Assembly (NCBI GenBank): GCA_017442465.1
Contig: JAFRZQ010000195.1
Location: forward strand, 1-5,514
Direction of reading: 5' to 3'
DNA: 5,514 bases
DNA from: Anaerotignum sp.
GTDB lineage: Bacteria > Bacillota > Clostridia > Lachnospirales > Anaerotignaceae
A model generated the notes under the pieces. The model had not been told where the DNA came from. It did not search any database and saw only the letters and a program-made list of their open reading frames with translations. Positions 1-5,514 of this stretch are shown in pieces. The translations under genes and the position numbers were made by a program. Each line of letters opens with the position of its first letter. Position 1 is the stretch's first letter.

Positions 1-2
1 CC

Positions 3-914
3 AGTGAAAAACTGAAGGAAAAGATCGACAATGCTGTGGAATATGCCATCCGCACTGCCATTGAGGAGAAAGACGGTGCGGCCTTCGTGGTGGAACATAC
101 GGCAAATGAGATCAAACTGGGGGCCAATGCGGTAGCGGTCATTTCTCTGGTGACCTATACCGATATCATGCAGGATGAAAAATATGTGCCTCTGGCACAG
201 AAACTGGCGGAAGGCATCCTCCGTTGTCAGAATCCTGACGGTGATTATTGGCATATCCTTTCTTACCCTGAGGGGGAAAGAAAGGAAAAATACCGCATCG
301 TGTATTATGATGGGGAGGCGACCTTTGCTCTGGCGAAACTGTACGGCCTGACAAAAGAGGAAAAATGGCTGAAAGCGGCGCAGAATGCCGTGGAATATTT
401 CATCCGAAACGACTACACCAAATATCGTGACCATTGGGTGGCCTATTCCGTCAATGAACTGACCAAGCATATCCCCGAGGAAAGATATTTCGATTTTGCC
501 CTGCAAAATGTGGAAAATAACGTGGAACGTATTTACAGACAGGAAACCAGTTATCATACCTATCTGGAAATGCTGATGGCATCCTTTGAGACATTGCTGC
601 GGATGAAGGAAGGTTGCCCCGGTCTGGAACGTCTGCAGAATTTTGATGAAAAGAGATTGGTAACGACGATCTATTACCGTGCCCAGCATATGCTGGCGGG
701 CTATCTTTATCCCGAATATGCCATGTATATGAAGAAGCCTCAGCTGTTTATCGGTTCCTTCTGCGTGCGTCACCATAATTTCCGTGTGCGTATCGATGAT
801 ATCGAGCATTTCATGGGCGGCTATTATCATATGCTGAAAAATTACGAAGCTTTGGAAGAAGCCAGAAAAAGACTGGGTATCGAACCGGAAGATTACATGG
901 AGTTAAAAGAATAA
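3..914 (+). CDS. C-terminal part of a helical (alpha/alpha)-barrel-like protein, function unknown (5' end outside window)
   Basis: The reading frame is open to the window edge, where it encodes SEKLKEKIDNA just before a GTG at 36. That GTG has no convincing ribosome binding site and sits inside a continuous amphipathic helix, so I read this as a 5'-truncated gene with 303 visible residues. Visible features are repeated helical-hairpin segments: KLGANAVAVISL (about 38-49), YYDGEATFALAKLYGL (about 101-116) followed by a WLKAAQNAVEYF helix, DHWVAYSVNEL (about 143-153), and a conserved-looking RHHNFRVRIDDIEHF block near the C-terminus (about 256-270). The YYDGEA..AL..LY..T pattern resembles six-hairpin-glycosidase-like (alpha/alpha) toroids found in sugar-active enzymes and as C-terminal domains of larger multidomain proteins. 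I see no signal peptide or membrane span, but the N-terminus is missing. The catalytic activity cannot be named; the acidic cluster IDDIEH and the DGE motif are candidate active-site residues by inference only. The gene ends in TAA, 15 bases before a terminator hairpin, and is convergent with the PFOR gene. Confidence 0.8.
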   Translation, partial: SEKLKEKIDNAVEYAIRTAIEEKDGAAFVVEHTANEIKLGANAVAVISLVTYTDIMQDEKYVPLAQKLAEGILRCQNPDGDYWHILSYPEGERKEKYRIVYYDGEATFALAKLYGLTKEEKWLKAAQNAVEYFIRNDYTKYRDHWVAYSVNELTKHIPEERYFDFALQNVENNVERIYRQETSYHTYLEMLMASFETLLRMKEGCPGLERLQNFDEKRLVTTIYYRAQHMLAGYLYPEYAMYMKKPQLFIGSFCVRHHNFRVRIDDIEHFMGGYYHMLKNYEALEEARKRLGIEPEDYMELKE

Positions 915-929
915 TATCTGAAACAAAAA

Positions 930-961
930 GGCAGGACCCGTAGGTCCTGCCATATTTTTTT
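930..961 (+). terminator. Rho-independent terminator of the barrel-protein gene, possibly bidirectional
   Basis: A perfect 9-bp stem, GGCAGGACC (930-938) and GGTCCTGCC (943-951), closes a CGTA loop. It is followed by a T tract at 955-961 after a short ATA. The hairpin begins 15 bases after the TAA at 912-914. On the opposite strand the same hairpin is followed by CTTTTTGTTT, so it could also stop transcripts arriving from the convergent PFOR gene. Confidence 0.9.
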
Positions 962-981
962 GCATTGATTCAGTTCATTAT

Positions 982-1039
982 GCCCTCCGGGGGCTGTGGC
1001 ACTTCTGCGAAGTGACCACCACAGTCTGCCTAACGGCAG
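982..1039. repeat. Compact triple-hairpin element, candidate dispersed intergenic palindromic repeat
   Basis: Three adjacent inverted repeats fill most of the gap after the terminator. The first is GCCC (982-985) with GGGC (991-994). The second is a two-part stem: CTGTGG (994-999) pairs with CCACAG (1019-1024), and the nested CACTTC (1000-1005) pairs with GAAGTG (1009-1014) around a TGC loop; an unpaired ACCA bulge (1015-1018) lies between the two 3' arms. The third is CTGCC (1026-1030) with GGCAG (1035-1039) around TAAC. No T tract follows on either strand, so this is not a standard terminator. It ends six bases before the PFOR stop codon and would lie in the PFOR 3' UTR. GC-rich palindromic elements of this general style are scattered between genes in many anaerobic Firmicutes; membership of such a family is inferred, because only one copy is visible here. 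Confidence 0.55.
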
Positions 1040-1045
1040 CCTGCA

Positions 1046-4000
1046 TTACTGAGCATCAGCCATTTTCTTATAGGATTCGTATTTTTCCTTAGCCTGAACT
1101 TCTGCTTCTTTCAGCAGTACTTCTGCTGTTTCGGGGAATGTACGAACCAGGGAAGCGTAACGAACTTCGCCCATCAGGAATTCGTTCAGATCCATGCTAG
1201 GTTCTTTGGAATCCAGGATGAAGGGGTTCTTGCCTTCTTTTTTCAGTTCAGGGTTGAAGCGGTACAGGTGCCAGTAACCGGACTGAACAGCCAGTTTAGC
1301 TTCCAGCTGAGAGTTTGCCATACCCTTGGAGATACCGTGGTTGATACAAGGAGCGTAAGCGATGATCAGGGAAGGACCTTTGTAAGCTTCTGCTTCTTTC
1401 AGAGCTTTGATCAGCTGGTTAGGGTCTGCGCCCAGAGCAACCTGTGCAACATATACATAACCATAGCTCATAGCCAGAGCGCCCAGGTCTTTCTTCACTG
1501 TAGGTTTACCGCCTGCTGCGAACTGTGCAACAGCACCGATAGGTGTAGCTTTGGAGGACTGACCGCCTGTGTTGGAGTATACTTCTGTATCTACAACCAG
1601 AACGTTTACGTCACGACCGGAAGCCAGAACGTGGTCCAGACCGCCGTAACCGATATCGTATGCCCAGCCGTCGCCGCCGTACATCCACATGGATTTCTTT
1701 GTCAGGTGTTCGCTGTTTTCCTGGATGAATGCTTTCAGTTCAGCTGCTTCGCCTTCTACATTCAGGCCTTCCAGAGCTGCCAGGAGGGCACGGCTGTCAG
1801 CTTTGGATCTGTCGCCGTTATCCCAGTTTTCCAGCCATACGTTAGCTGCTGCTGCGAAGTCTGTGCCTTCTGTCAGAGCAACCAGATCTTTTACTTTCAT
1901 TGTGATGCGGTCTCTCTGCTGTTCAACAGCCAGTACCATACCAACGGAGAACTGTGCGTTGTTTTCGAACAGGGAGTTGGACCATGCAGGACCCCAGCCT
2001 TCTTTGTTTGTTGTGTAAGGAACACAAGGAGCAGCTGCGCCCCAAGCCTGTGTACAGCCTGTTGCGTTAGCCAGATACATTCTGTCGCCGTACAGCTGAG
2101 TCATCAGTTTTGCGTAAGCTGTTTCGCCGCAGCCAGCACATGCGCCGGAGAATTCCAGCAGAGGCTGTTCGAACTGAGAGCCTTTTACGGAGAATTTGTT
2201 CATGGGGTTGGGTTTGTCTGTCAGTGTCAGGGAGAAGTCCCAGTTAGCCTGTTCGGGCATCTGTGTATCCAGAGGTTTCATTACCAGAGCTTTTTCTTTT
2301 GCGGGACATGCTGTTACGCAGACACCACAGCCCTGACAATCCAGAGGATCTACCTGCATACGGAATTTGTACTGTTTGATGTCGCCAGCGCCGATTGCAT
2401 CCAGAACTGCATAGGATTCAGGAGCATTTGCTGCTTCTTCTTCTGTCAGCAGGAAAGGTCTGATTGCAGCGTGAGGACATACATAAGAACACTGGTTACA
2501 CTGGATACAGTTTGTAGCGATCCATTCGGGAACGTCGATGGCAACGCCACGTTTTTCGAATGCGGATGTGCCCAGAGGAGCTGTACCGTCTTCTCTGCCT
2601 GCGAATACGGATGTAGGCAGCAGATCGCCTTTCAGAGCGTTCATGGGAACCATCAGTTTTTCGATGTATTCGGGCAGTACTTTCTTGATTACTTCCTTAT
2701 CCACATCAACTGCATCTTTCCAGCTTTCGGGAACGTCAACTTTCACCAGACCGGAGAGACCTGCGTCTACAGCAGCGTAGTTCATGTTAACAACTTTTTC
2801 ACCTTTTTTGCCGTAGGATTTTACGATCGCAGCTTTCATGTAGCCAACAGCATCATCAACGGGGATGATGTTAGCCAGTTTGAAGAATGCGGACTGCAGG
2901 ATCGCATTTGTTTTGTTGCCCAGACCGATTTCTTTACCGATCTTGATGGCGTCGATTGTATAGAAGTTGATACCGTTGTTAGCGATATATTTTTTCACGT
3001 CAGCGGACAGGTTTTTGTCCAGTTCAGCAGCATCCCATGCGCAGTTCAGCAGGAATGTACCGCCGGGTTTGATTTCGGAAACGATATCATATTTTTCCAT
3101 GTAGGACTGGTTATGACAAGCAACGAAGTCTGCGTTCTTTGTTACCAGATAGCTGGAACGGATGGGTGTGTCACCGAAACGCAGGTGAGATCTTGTGATA
3201 CCGCCGGATTTCTTTGTATCGTATTCGAAGTAAGCCTGTGCGTATTTGTCTGTGTGGTCACCGATGATCTTGATGGAGTTTTTGTTAGCACCAACAGTAC
3301 CGTCGGAGCCCAGACCCCAGAATTTACAGGATACTGTGCTTTCGTCAGACAGGTCGGGTTCTTCTGTTACATCGATGTGTGTGTTGGAGATGTCATCAAT
3401 GATACCAACTGTGAAGTGGTGTTTCTGAGCACCCTTCATGTTGTCGAATACAGCGATGATCTGACCGGGTGTAACGTCTTTGGAAGACAGGCCGTAACGA
3501 CCTGCCAGAACCTTAGCCATTTTGCCGGATTCGATCAGTGCGGAACAAACGTCTGTGTACAGAGGTTCGCCCAGAGCGCCGGGTTCTTTTGTTCTGTCCA
3601 GAACTGTGATTACTTTTGCTGTTTCAGGCAGAGCAGCCATGAAGTGTTTCAGGGAGAAAGGTCTGTACAGGTGAACCTGCAGGAAACCTACTTTTTCGCC
3701 CTTAGCTGTCAGGGATTCTACTACTTCCTGTGCAACGCCAGTTACGGAACCCATTGCAACGATCACGTGTTCAGCATCGGGAGCACCGAAGTAGTTGAAC
3801 AGCTGATAGTTTCTGCCTGTGATCTTGTTGATTTCCTGCATGTATTCTTCAACGATAGCAGGCAGGTTTGTGTAGAAAGGTGTGCATGCTTCTCTGTTCT
3901 GGAAGAATACGTCGGGGTTCTGTACTGTGGAACGCTGAACGGGATGTTCGGGGTTCAGTGCGTTCTTTCTGAATTTTTTCAGAGCATCCTGGTCGATCAG

Positions 4001-4582
4001 TCTGCCCAGATCTTCATAGTCCATAACTTCGATTTTCTGCAGTTCGTGGGAAGTACGGAAACCGTCGAAGAAGTGGATGAAAGGTACGGAGCCTTTGATT
4101 GCGGACAGGTGAGCAACACCAGCCAGATCCATTACTTCCTGAACGGAAGCGGAGGACAGCATAGCGCAGCCGATCTGACGGCAAGCCATAACGTCGGAGT
4201 GGTCACCGAAGATGGAGAAAGCGTGTGTACCTACTGTACGGGAAGATACGTGGAATACACCGGGTTTCAGCTGACCAGCGATTCTGTACATAGGGGGGAT
4301 CATCAGCAAGAGACCCTGAGAAGCTGTGTATGTAGTTGTCAGAGCGCCTGTTTCCAGGGAGCCGTGCATCGCACCAGCTGCACCTGCTTCAGATTCCAGT
4401 TCCAGCAGACGTACTGTCTGGCCGAACAGGTTCTTCTTGCCATTTGCGGACCAGCTGTCTACGTGTTCCGCCATGGGGGAAGAGGGAGTGATGGGGTAAA
4501 TGGTAGCTACTTCTGTAAATGCATAAGAGATATATGCAGCAGCTTCATTACCGTCCATGGTTTTCATGATTTTTGTGCTCAT
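1046..4582 (-). CDS. nifJ: Pyruvate:ferredoxin (flavodoxin) oxidoreductase, single-chain, complete
   Basis: Cytoplasmic enzyme that oxidises pyruvate with CoA to acetyl-CoA and CO2 and passes the electrons to ferredoxin or flavodoxin. The 1178 residues match the usual single-chain length of about 1170-1230. Domains in order: N-terminal pyrimidine-binding domain with YPITPSSPMAEH (29-40), LESEAGAAGA (62-71) and SSRTVGTH (113-120, Arg115 in the pyruvate-binding position); transketolase C-like domain (about 260-400); gamma domain (about 420-620, GGTFLLNCAWD at 507-517); EKR-type linker (about 640-685); a two-cluster ferredoxin domain with Cys692/695/698/702 and Cys749/752/755/759; and the C-terminal thiamine diphosphate domain with GDGWA (970-974) and NTGGQ (1004-1008). 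Cys815, Cys818, Cys843 and Cys1079 match the ligands of the proximal third 4Fe-4S cluster. No key residue is missing. I chose the ATG at 4582-4580 because AAAGGAG lies eight bases upstream; a GTG six codons earlier overlaps that ribosome binding site. TTA, CTA and TCA codons are absent throughout, as expected of a highly expressed gene. The product is also called por or pfor. Identification is near certain. Confidence 0.98.
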   Translation of the reverse strand: MSTKIMKTMDGNEAAAYISYAFTEVATIYPITPSSPMAEHVDSWSANGKKNLFGQTVRLLELESEAGAAGAMHGSLETGALTTTYTASQGLLLMIPPMYRIAGQLKPGVFHVSSRTVGTHAFSIFGDHSDVMACRQIGCAMLSSASVQEVMDLAGVAHLSAIKGSVPFIHFFDGFRTSHELQKIEVMDYEDLGRLIDQDALKKFRKNALNPEHPVQRSTVQNPDVFFQNREACTPFYTNLPAIVEEYMQEINKITGRNYQLFNYFGAPDAEHVIVAMGSVTGVAQEVVESLTAKGEKVGFLQVHLYRPFSLKHFMAALPETAKVITVLDRTKEPGALGEPLYTDVCSALIESGKMAKVLAGRYGLSSKDVTPGQIIAVFDNMKGAQKHHFTVGIIDDISNTHIDVTEEPDLSDESTVSCKFWGLGSDGTVGANKNSIKIIGDHTDKYAQAYFEYDTKKSGGITRSHLRFGDTPIRSSYLVTKNADFVACHNQSYMEKYDIVSEIKPGGTFLLNCAWDAAELDKNLSADVKKYIANNGINFYTIDAIKIGKEIGLGNKTNAILQSAFFKLANIIPVDDAVGYMKAAIVKSYGKKGEKVVNMNYAAVDAGLSGLVKVDVPESWKDAVDVDKEVIKKVLPEYIEKLMVPMNALKGDLLPTSVFAGREDGTAPLGTSAFEKRGVAIDVPEWIATNCIQCNQCSYVCPHAAIRPFLLTEEEAANAPESYAVLDAIGAGDIKQYKFRMQVDPLDCQGCGVCVTACPAKEKALVMKPLDTQMPEQANWDFSLTLTDKPNPMNKFSVKGSQFEQPLLEFSGACAGCGETAYAKLMTQLYGDRMYLANATGCTQAWGAAAPCVPYTTNKEGWGPAWSNSLFENNAQFSVGMVLAVEQQRDRITMKVKDLVALTEGTDFAAAANVWLENWDNGDRSKADSRALLAALEGLNVEGEAAELKAFIQENSEHLTKKSMWMYGGDGWAYDIGYGGLDHVLASGRDVNVLVVDTEVYSNTGGQSSKATPIGAVAQFAAGGKPTVKKDLGALAMSYGYVYVAQVALGADPNQLIKALKEAEAYKGPSLIIAYAPCINHGISKGMANSQLEAKLAVQSGYWHLYRFNPELKKEGKNPFILDSKEPSMDLNEFLMGEVRYASLVRTFPETAEVLLKEAEVQAKEKYESYKKMADAQ

Positions 4583-4590
4583 ATCAATTA

Positions 4591-4597
4591 CTCCTTT
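4591..4597 (-). promoter_or_regulatory. Ribosome binding site of the PFOR gene
   Basis: On the minus strand the sequence reads AAAGGAG, followed by an eight-base spacer (TAATTGAT) and then ATG AGC ACA. This near-consensus Shine-Dalgarno sequence at ideal spacing decides the start at 4582. It excludes the longer reading from the GTG at 4600, which would place the ribosome binding site inside the coding region. Confidence 0.92.
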
Positions 4598-4600
4598 CAC

Positions 4601-4665
4601 AAGTAAATATAATTTAATATTTTTAAATGCATTTCATTCCGTTAAAAAAGGTATCCATCTATATC
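4601..4665 (-). promoter_or_regulatory. AT-rich PFOR leader, presumed promoter region with a small palindrome
   Basis: This stretch lies between the terminator of the upstream symporter gene and the PFOR ribosome binding site, so the PFOR promoter is expected here. It is very AT-rich. Minus-strand -10-like hexamers such as TAAATT and TATATT are present, but none has a good TTGACA-like partner at 16-18 bases, so I do not assign exact promoter boxes. A perfect 10-base palindrome, AAATGCATTT, lies at 4625-4634 and could be an operator half or a chance AT-rich match. The promoter role is inferred from gene layout rather than from a clear motif. Confidence 0.4.
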
Positions 4666-4695
4666 AAAAAGCTGCGCAAACCTACGCAGCTTTTT
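4666..4695 (-). terminator. Rho-independent terminator of the sodium symporter gene
   Basis: A perfect 11-bp stem, AAAAAGCTGCG (4666-4676) and CGCAGCTTTTT (4685-4695), closes an eight-base loop. Read on the minus strand it starts 46 bases after the symporter stop codon and ends in a T run within the 3' arm (4670-4666). The A/T symmetry means it could act in both directions, but no plus-strand gene leads into it. It separates the symporter from PFOR as transcription units. Confidence 0.9.
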
Positions 4696-4741
4696 GGTTC
4701 ATCCAACACTTATTTTTATGGAGGGTATTGAATTCATATTA

Positions 4742-5512
4742 TTATAAGAAATAGGAAGCAAGAATGCTGTATACGATAAATGCCAGAGCAATGGGCAGGA
4801 AATATTTGTAATATGCTTTCATCCAAGGCATAATACGAATCTTACCAGCACCTTCATTTGCTTCATCCATAAAGATTTCAAATTTCCATTTGCAAAGCAT
4901 ATAAGCCAGCATCAGTACCGCACCGGAGGTCAGACCAAATGCAGAACCAATGGTATCAAACAGGGAGAAGAAATCCATCCCAGCAATTCTTACGCCAGAC
5001 AGCGCACCTGTACCCATAGATGTTGTTGCCAGAATGGAACCAAGGAATACAAAAATCATAACAGATGTATTTGTTTTCTTTCTGTCCCAACCAAAAGCAT
5101 CCATGATATTGGACTGAATTGCCTCTAGAACGCCAACCAGAGATGTCAGACATGCCAGAAATACAACCAGAAGGAATACTGTGCCGAAAACGATACCAAC
5201 CGAACCCATTGCATTGAACAACTGAGGCAGAGCGATGAAAATCAGGCCAACGCCGGAAGTAGGCTCTACGCCAAATGCAAACAGGGCAGGAGTGATCGCC
5301 AGACCAGCCAGAGTTGCTGCACATGTATCCAGAACTGCTACACTGGCGGTGTCACCAATCATATCAGACTTTTTACTAATATAGGAACCATAAACGATAC
5401 CACAGCACATACCTACACCGATGGAGTAAAATACCTGTACTGCCGCCGCCTGGAATACGGAGAAATTGATCTTGGAGAAATCTGGAGTGATGTACCACAA
5501 CAGACCTTCGCG
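4742..5512 (-). CDS. Sodium-dependent amino-acid symporter, SNF/NSS (LeuT-like) family, C-terminal part (5' end outside window)
   Basis: Inner-membrane secondary transporter that probably couples amino-acid uptake to Na+ entry. The frame is open to the window edge (AEGL precedes the TTG at 5500), so the 256 visible residues are only the C-terminal half. EGLLWYITPDFSKI is the typical NSS loop before helix 6. Helices then follow at about 16-44 (TM6), 56-80 (TM7), 103-133 (TM8), 147-165 (TM9), 181-209 (TM10) and 233-254 (TM11). The protein stops directly after TM11, as in 11-helix bacterial members. The unwound TM6 segment reads VFYSIGVGMCCG, in register with LeuT IFFTLSLGFGAI. ACLTS in TM8 (120-124) matches the LeuT Na2 ligands Ala351, Thr354 and Ser355. 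In TM7, Asp62 stands where LeuT has Asn286, and Ala66 stands at the chloride-site Glu290 position. The alignment is from memory. The substrate cannot be named; an aromatic or other bulky amino acid is possible. The gene ends with TAA and has its own terminator. Confidence 0.93.
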   Translation of the reverse strand, partial: REGLLWYITPDFSKINFSVFQAAAVQVFYSIGVGMCCGIVYGSYISKKSDMIGDTASVAVLDTCAATLAGLAITPALFAFGVEPTSGVGLIFIALPQLFNAMGSVGIVFGTVFLLVVFLACLTSLVGVLEAIQSNIMDAFGWDRKKTNTSVMIFVFLGSILATTSMGTGALSGVRIAGMDFFSLFDTIGSAFGLTSGAVLMLAYMLCKWKFEIFMDEANEGAGKIRIMPWMKAYYKYFLPIALAFIVYSILASYFL

Positions 5513-5514
5513 GG

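Noticed and set aside
36..38. GTG as the true start of the plus-strand gene.
   Set aside because: The frame stays open upstream to the window edge with a continuous helical sequence, and there is no convincing ribosome binding site at proper spacing.
982..1039. CRISPR repeat or transposon end.
   Set aside because: There is a single copy with no spacer periodicity, no transposase nearby and no target-site duplication visible.
4598..4600. GTG start adding six residues (MKGVID) to PFOR.
   Set aside because: The GTG overlaps the AAAGGAG ribosome binding site that serves the ATG at 4582.
4595..4602. TTGTGAAA on the minus strand as a Rex redox-regulator site.
   Set aside because: Only one half of the inverted repeat is present (no TCACAA partner at the right distance), and most of it is part of the ribosome binding site.
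1268..4606. A plus-strand open frame of more than 1100 codons opposite PFOR.
   Set aside because: It is codon-for-codon opposite PFOR and rich in Cys, Phe and Val runs with no recognisable domain. It is fully explained by the lack of TTA, CTA and TCA in the sense gene.
4557..4754. A 65-codon plus-strand frame spanning the PFOR start, its leader and the terminator.
   Set aside because: It runs through the PFOR ribosome binding site and the terminator hairpin, lacks a ribosome binding site of its own, and has no recognisable protein features.
4956..5324. A 122-codon minus-strand frame inside the symporter gene.
   Set aside because: It overlaps the symporter in another frame, is rich in Trp, Cys, Ser and Arg, and has no domain or ribosome binding site. 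It is a shadow frame.

Overview
The window looks like chromosomal DNA of a strictly anaerobic, low-to-mid GC Firmicute (Clostridia or Negativicutes type, probably from the gut or rumen). The evidence is a full-length single-chain pyruvate:ferredoxin oxidoreductase, a strong AAAGGAG ribosome binding site, short intergenic gaps with classic hairpin/T-tract terminators, and a bacterial 11-helix-type Na+ symporter. I cannot fix the genus from sequence alone.

Layout: (1) 3-914, plus strand: the C-terminal 303 residues of a protein whose start lies outside the window. It looks like a helical (alpha/alpha)-barrel, six-hairpin-glycosidase-like domain of unknown activity. (2) 915-1045: a convergent intergenic gap with a 9-bp-stem terminator (930-961), then a compact set of three hairpins (982-1039) resembling a dispersed intergenic palindromic repeat. 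(3) 1046-4582, minus strand: complete pyruvate:ferredoxin (flavodoxin) oxidoreductase, 1178 residues, with all expected iron-sulfur and thiamine diphosphate motifs. (4) 4583-4741: PFOR leader with its ribosome binding site, an AT-rich stretch that must hold its promoter, and an 11-bp-stem terminator for the gene beyond. (5) 4742-5512, minus strand: the C-terminal 256 residues of a neurotransmitter:sodium symporter (SNF/NSS) family transporter, from transmembrane helix 6 to the end.

How the genes relate: the symporter and PFOR lie on the same strand but a strong terminator separates them, so PFOR is most likely its own transcription unit. PFOR would turn pyruvate and CoA into acetyl-CoA, CO2 and reduced ferredoxin, the central step of anaerobic pyruvate catabolism. 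The symporter probably imports an amino acid with Na+. A shared role in amino-acid fermentation is possible but rests only on adjacency. The plus-strand gene converges on PFOR and shows no functional link to it.

I did not find a new defence system, mobile element, CRISPR array or RNA gene. The points most worth a second look are the unidentified barrel protein, the multi-hairpin element, and the complete absence of TTA, CTA and TCA codons in PFOR.
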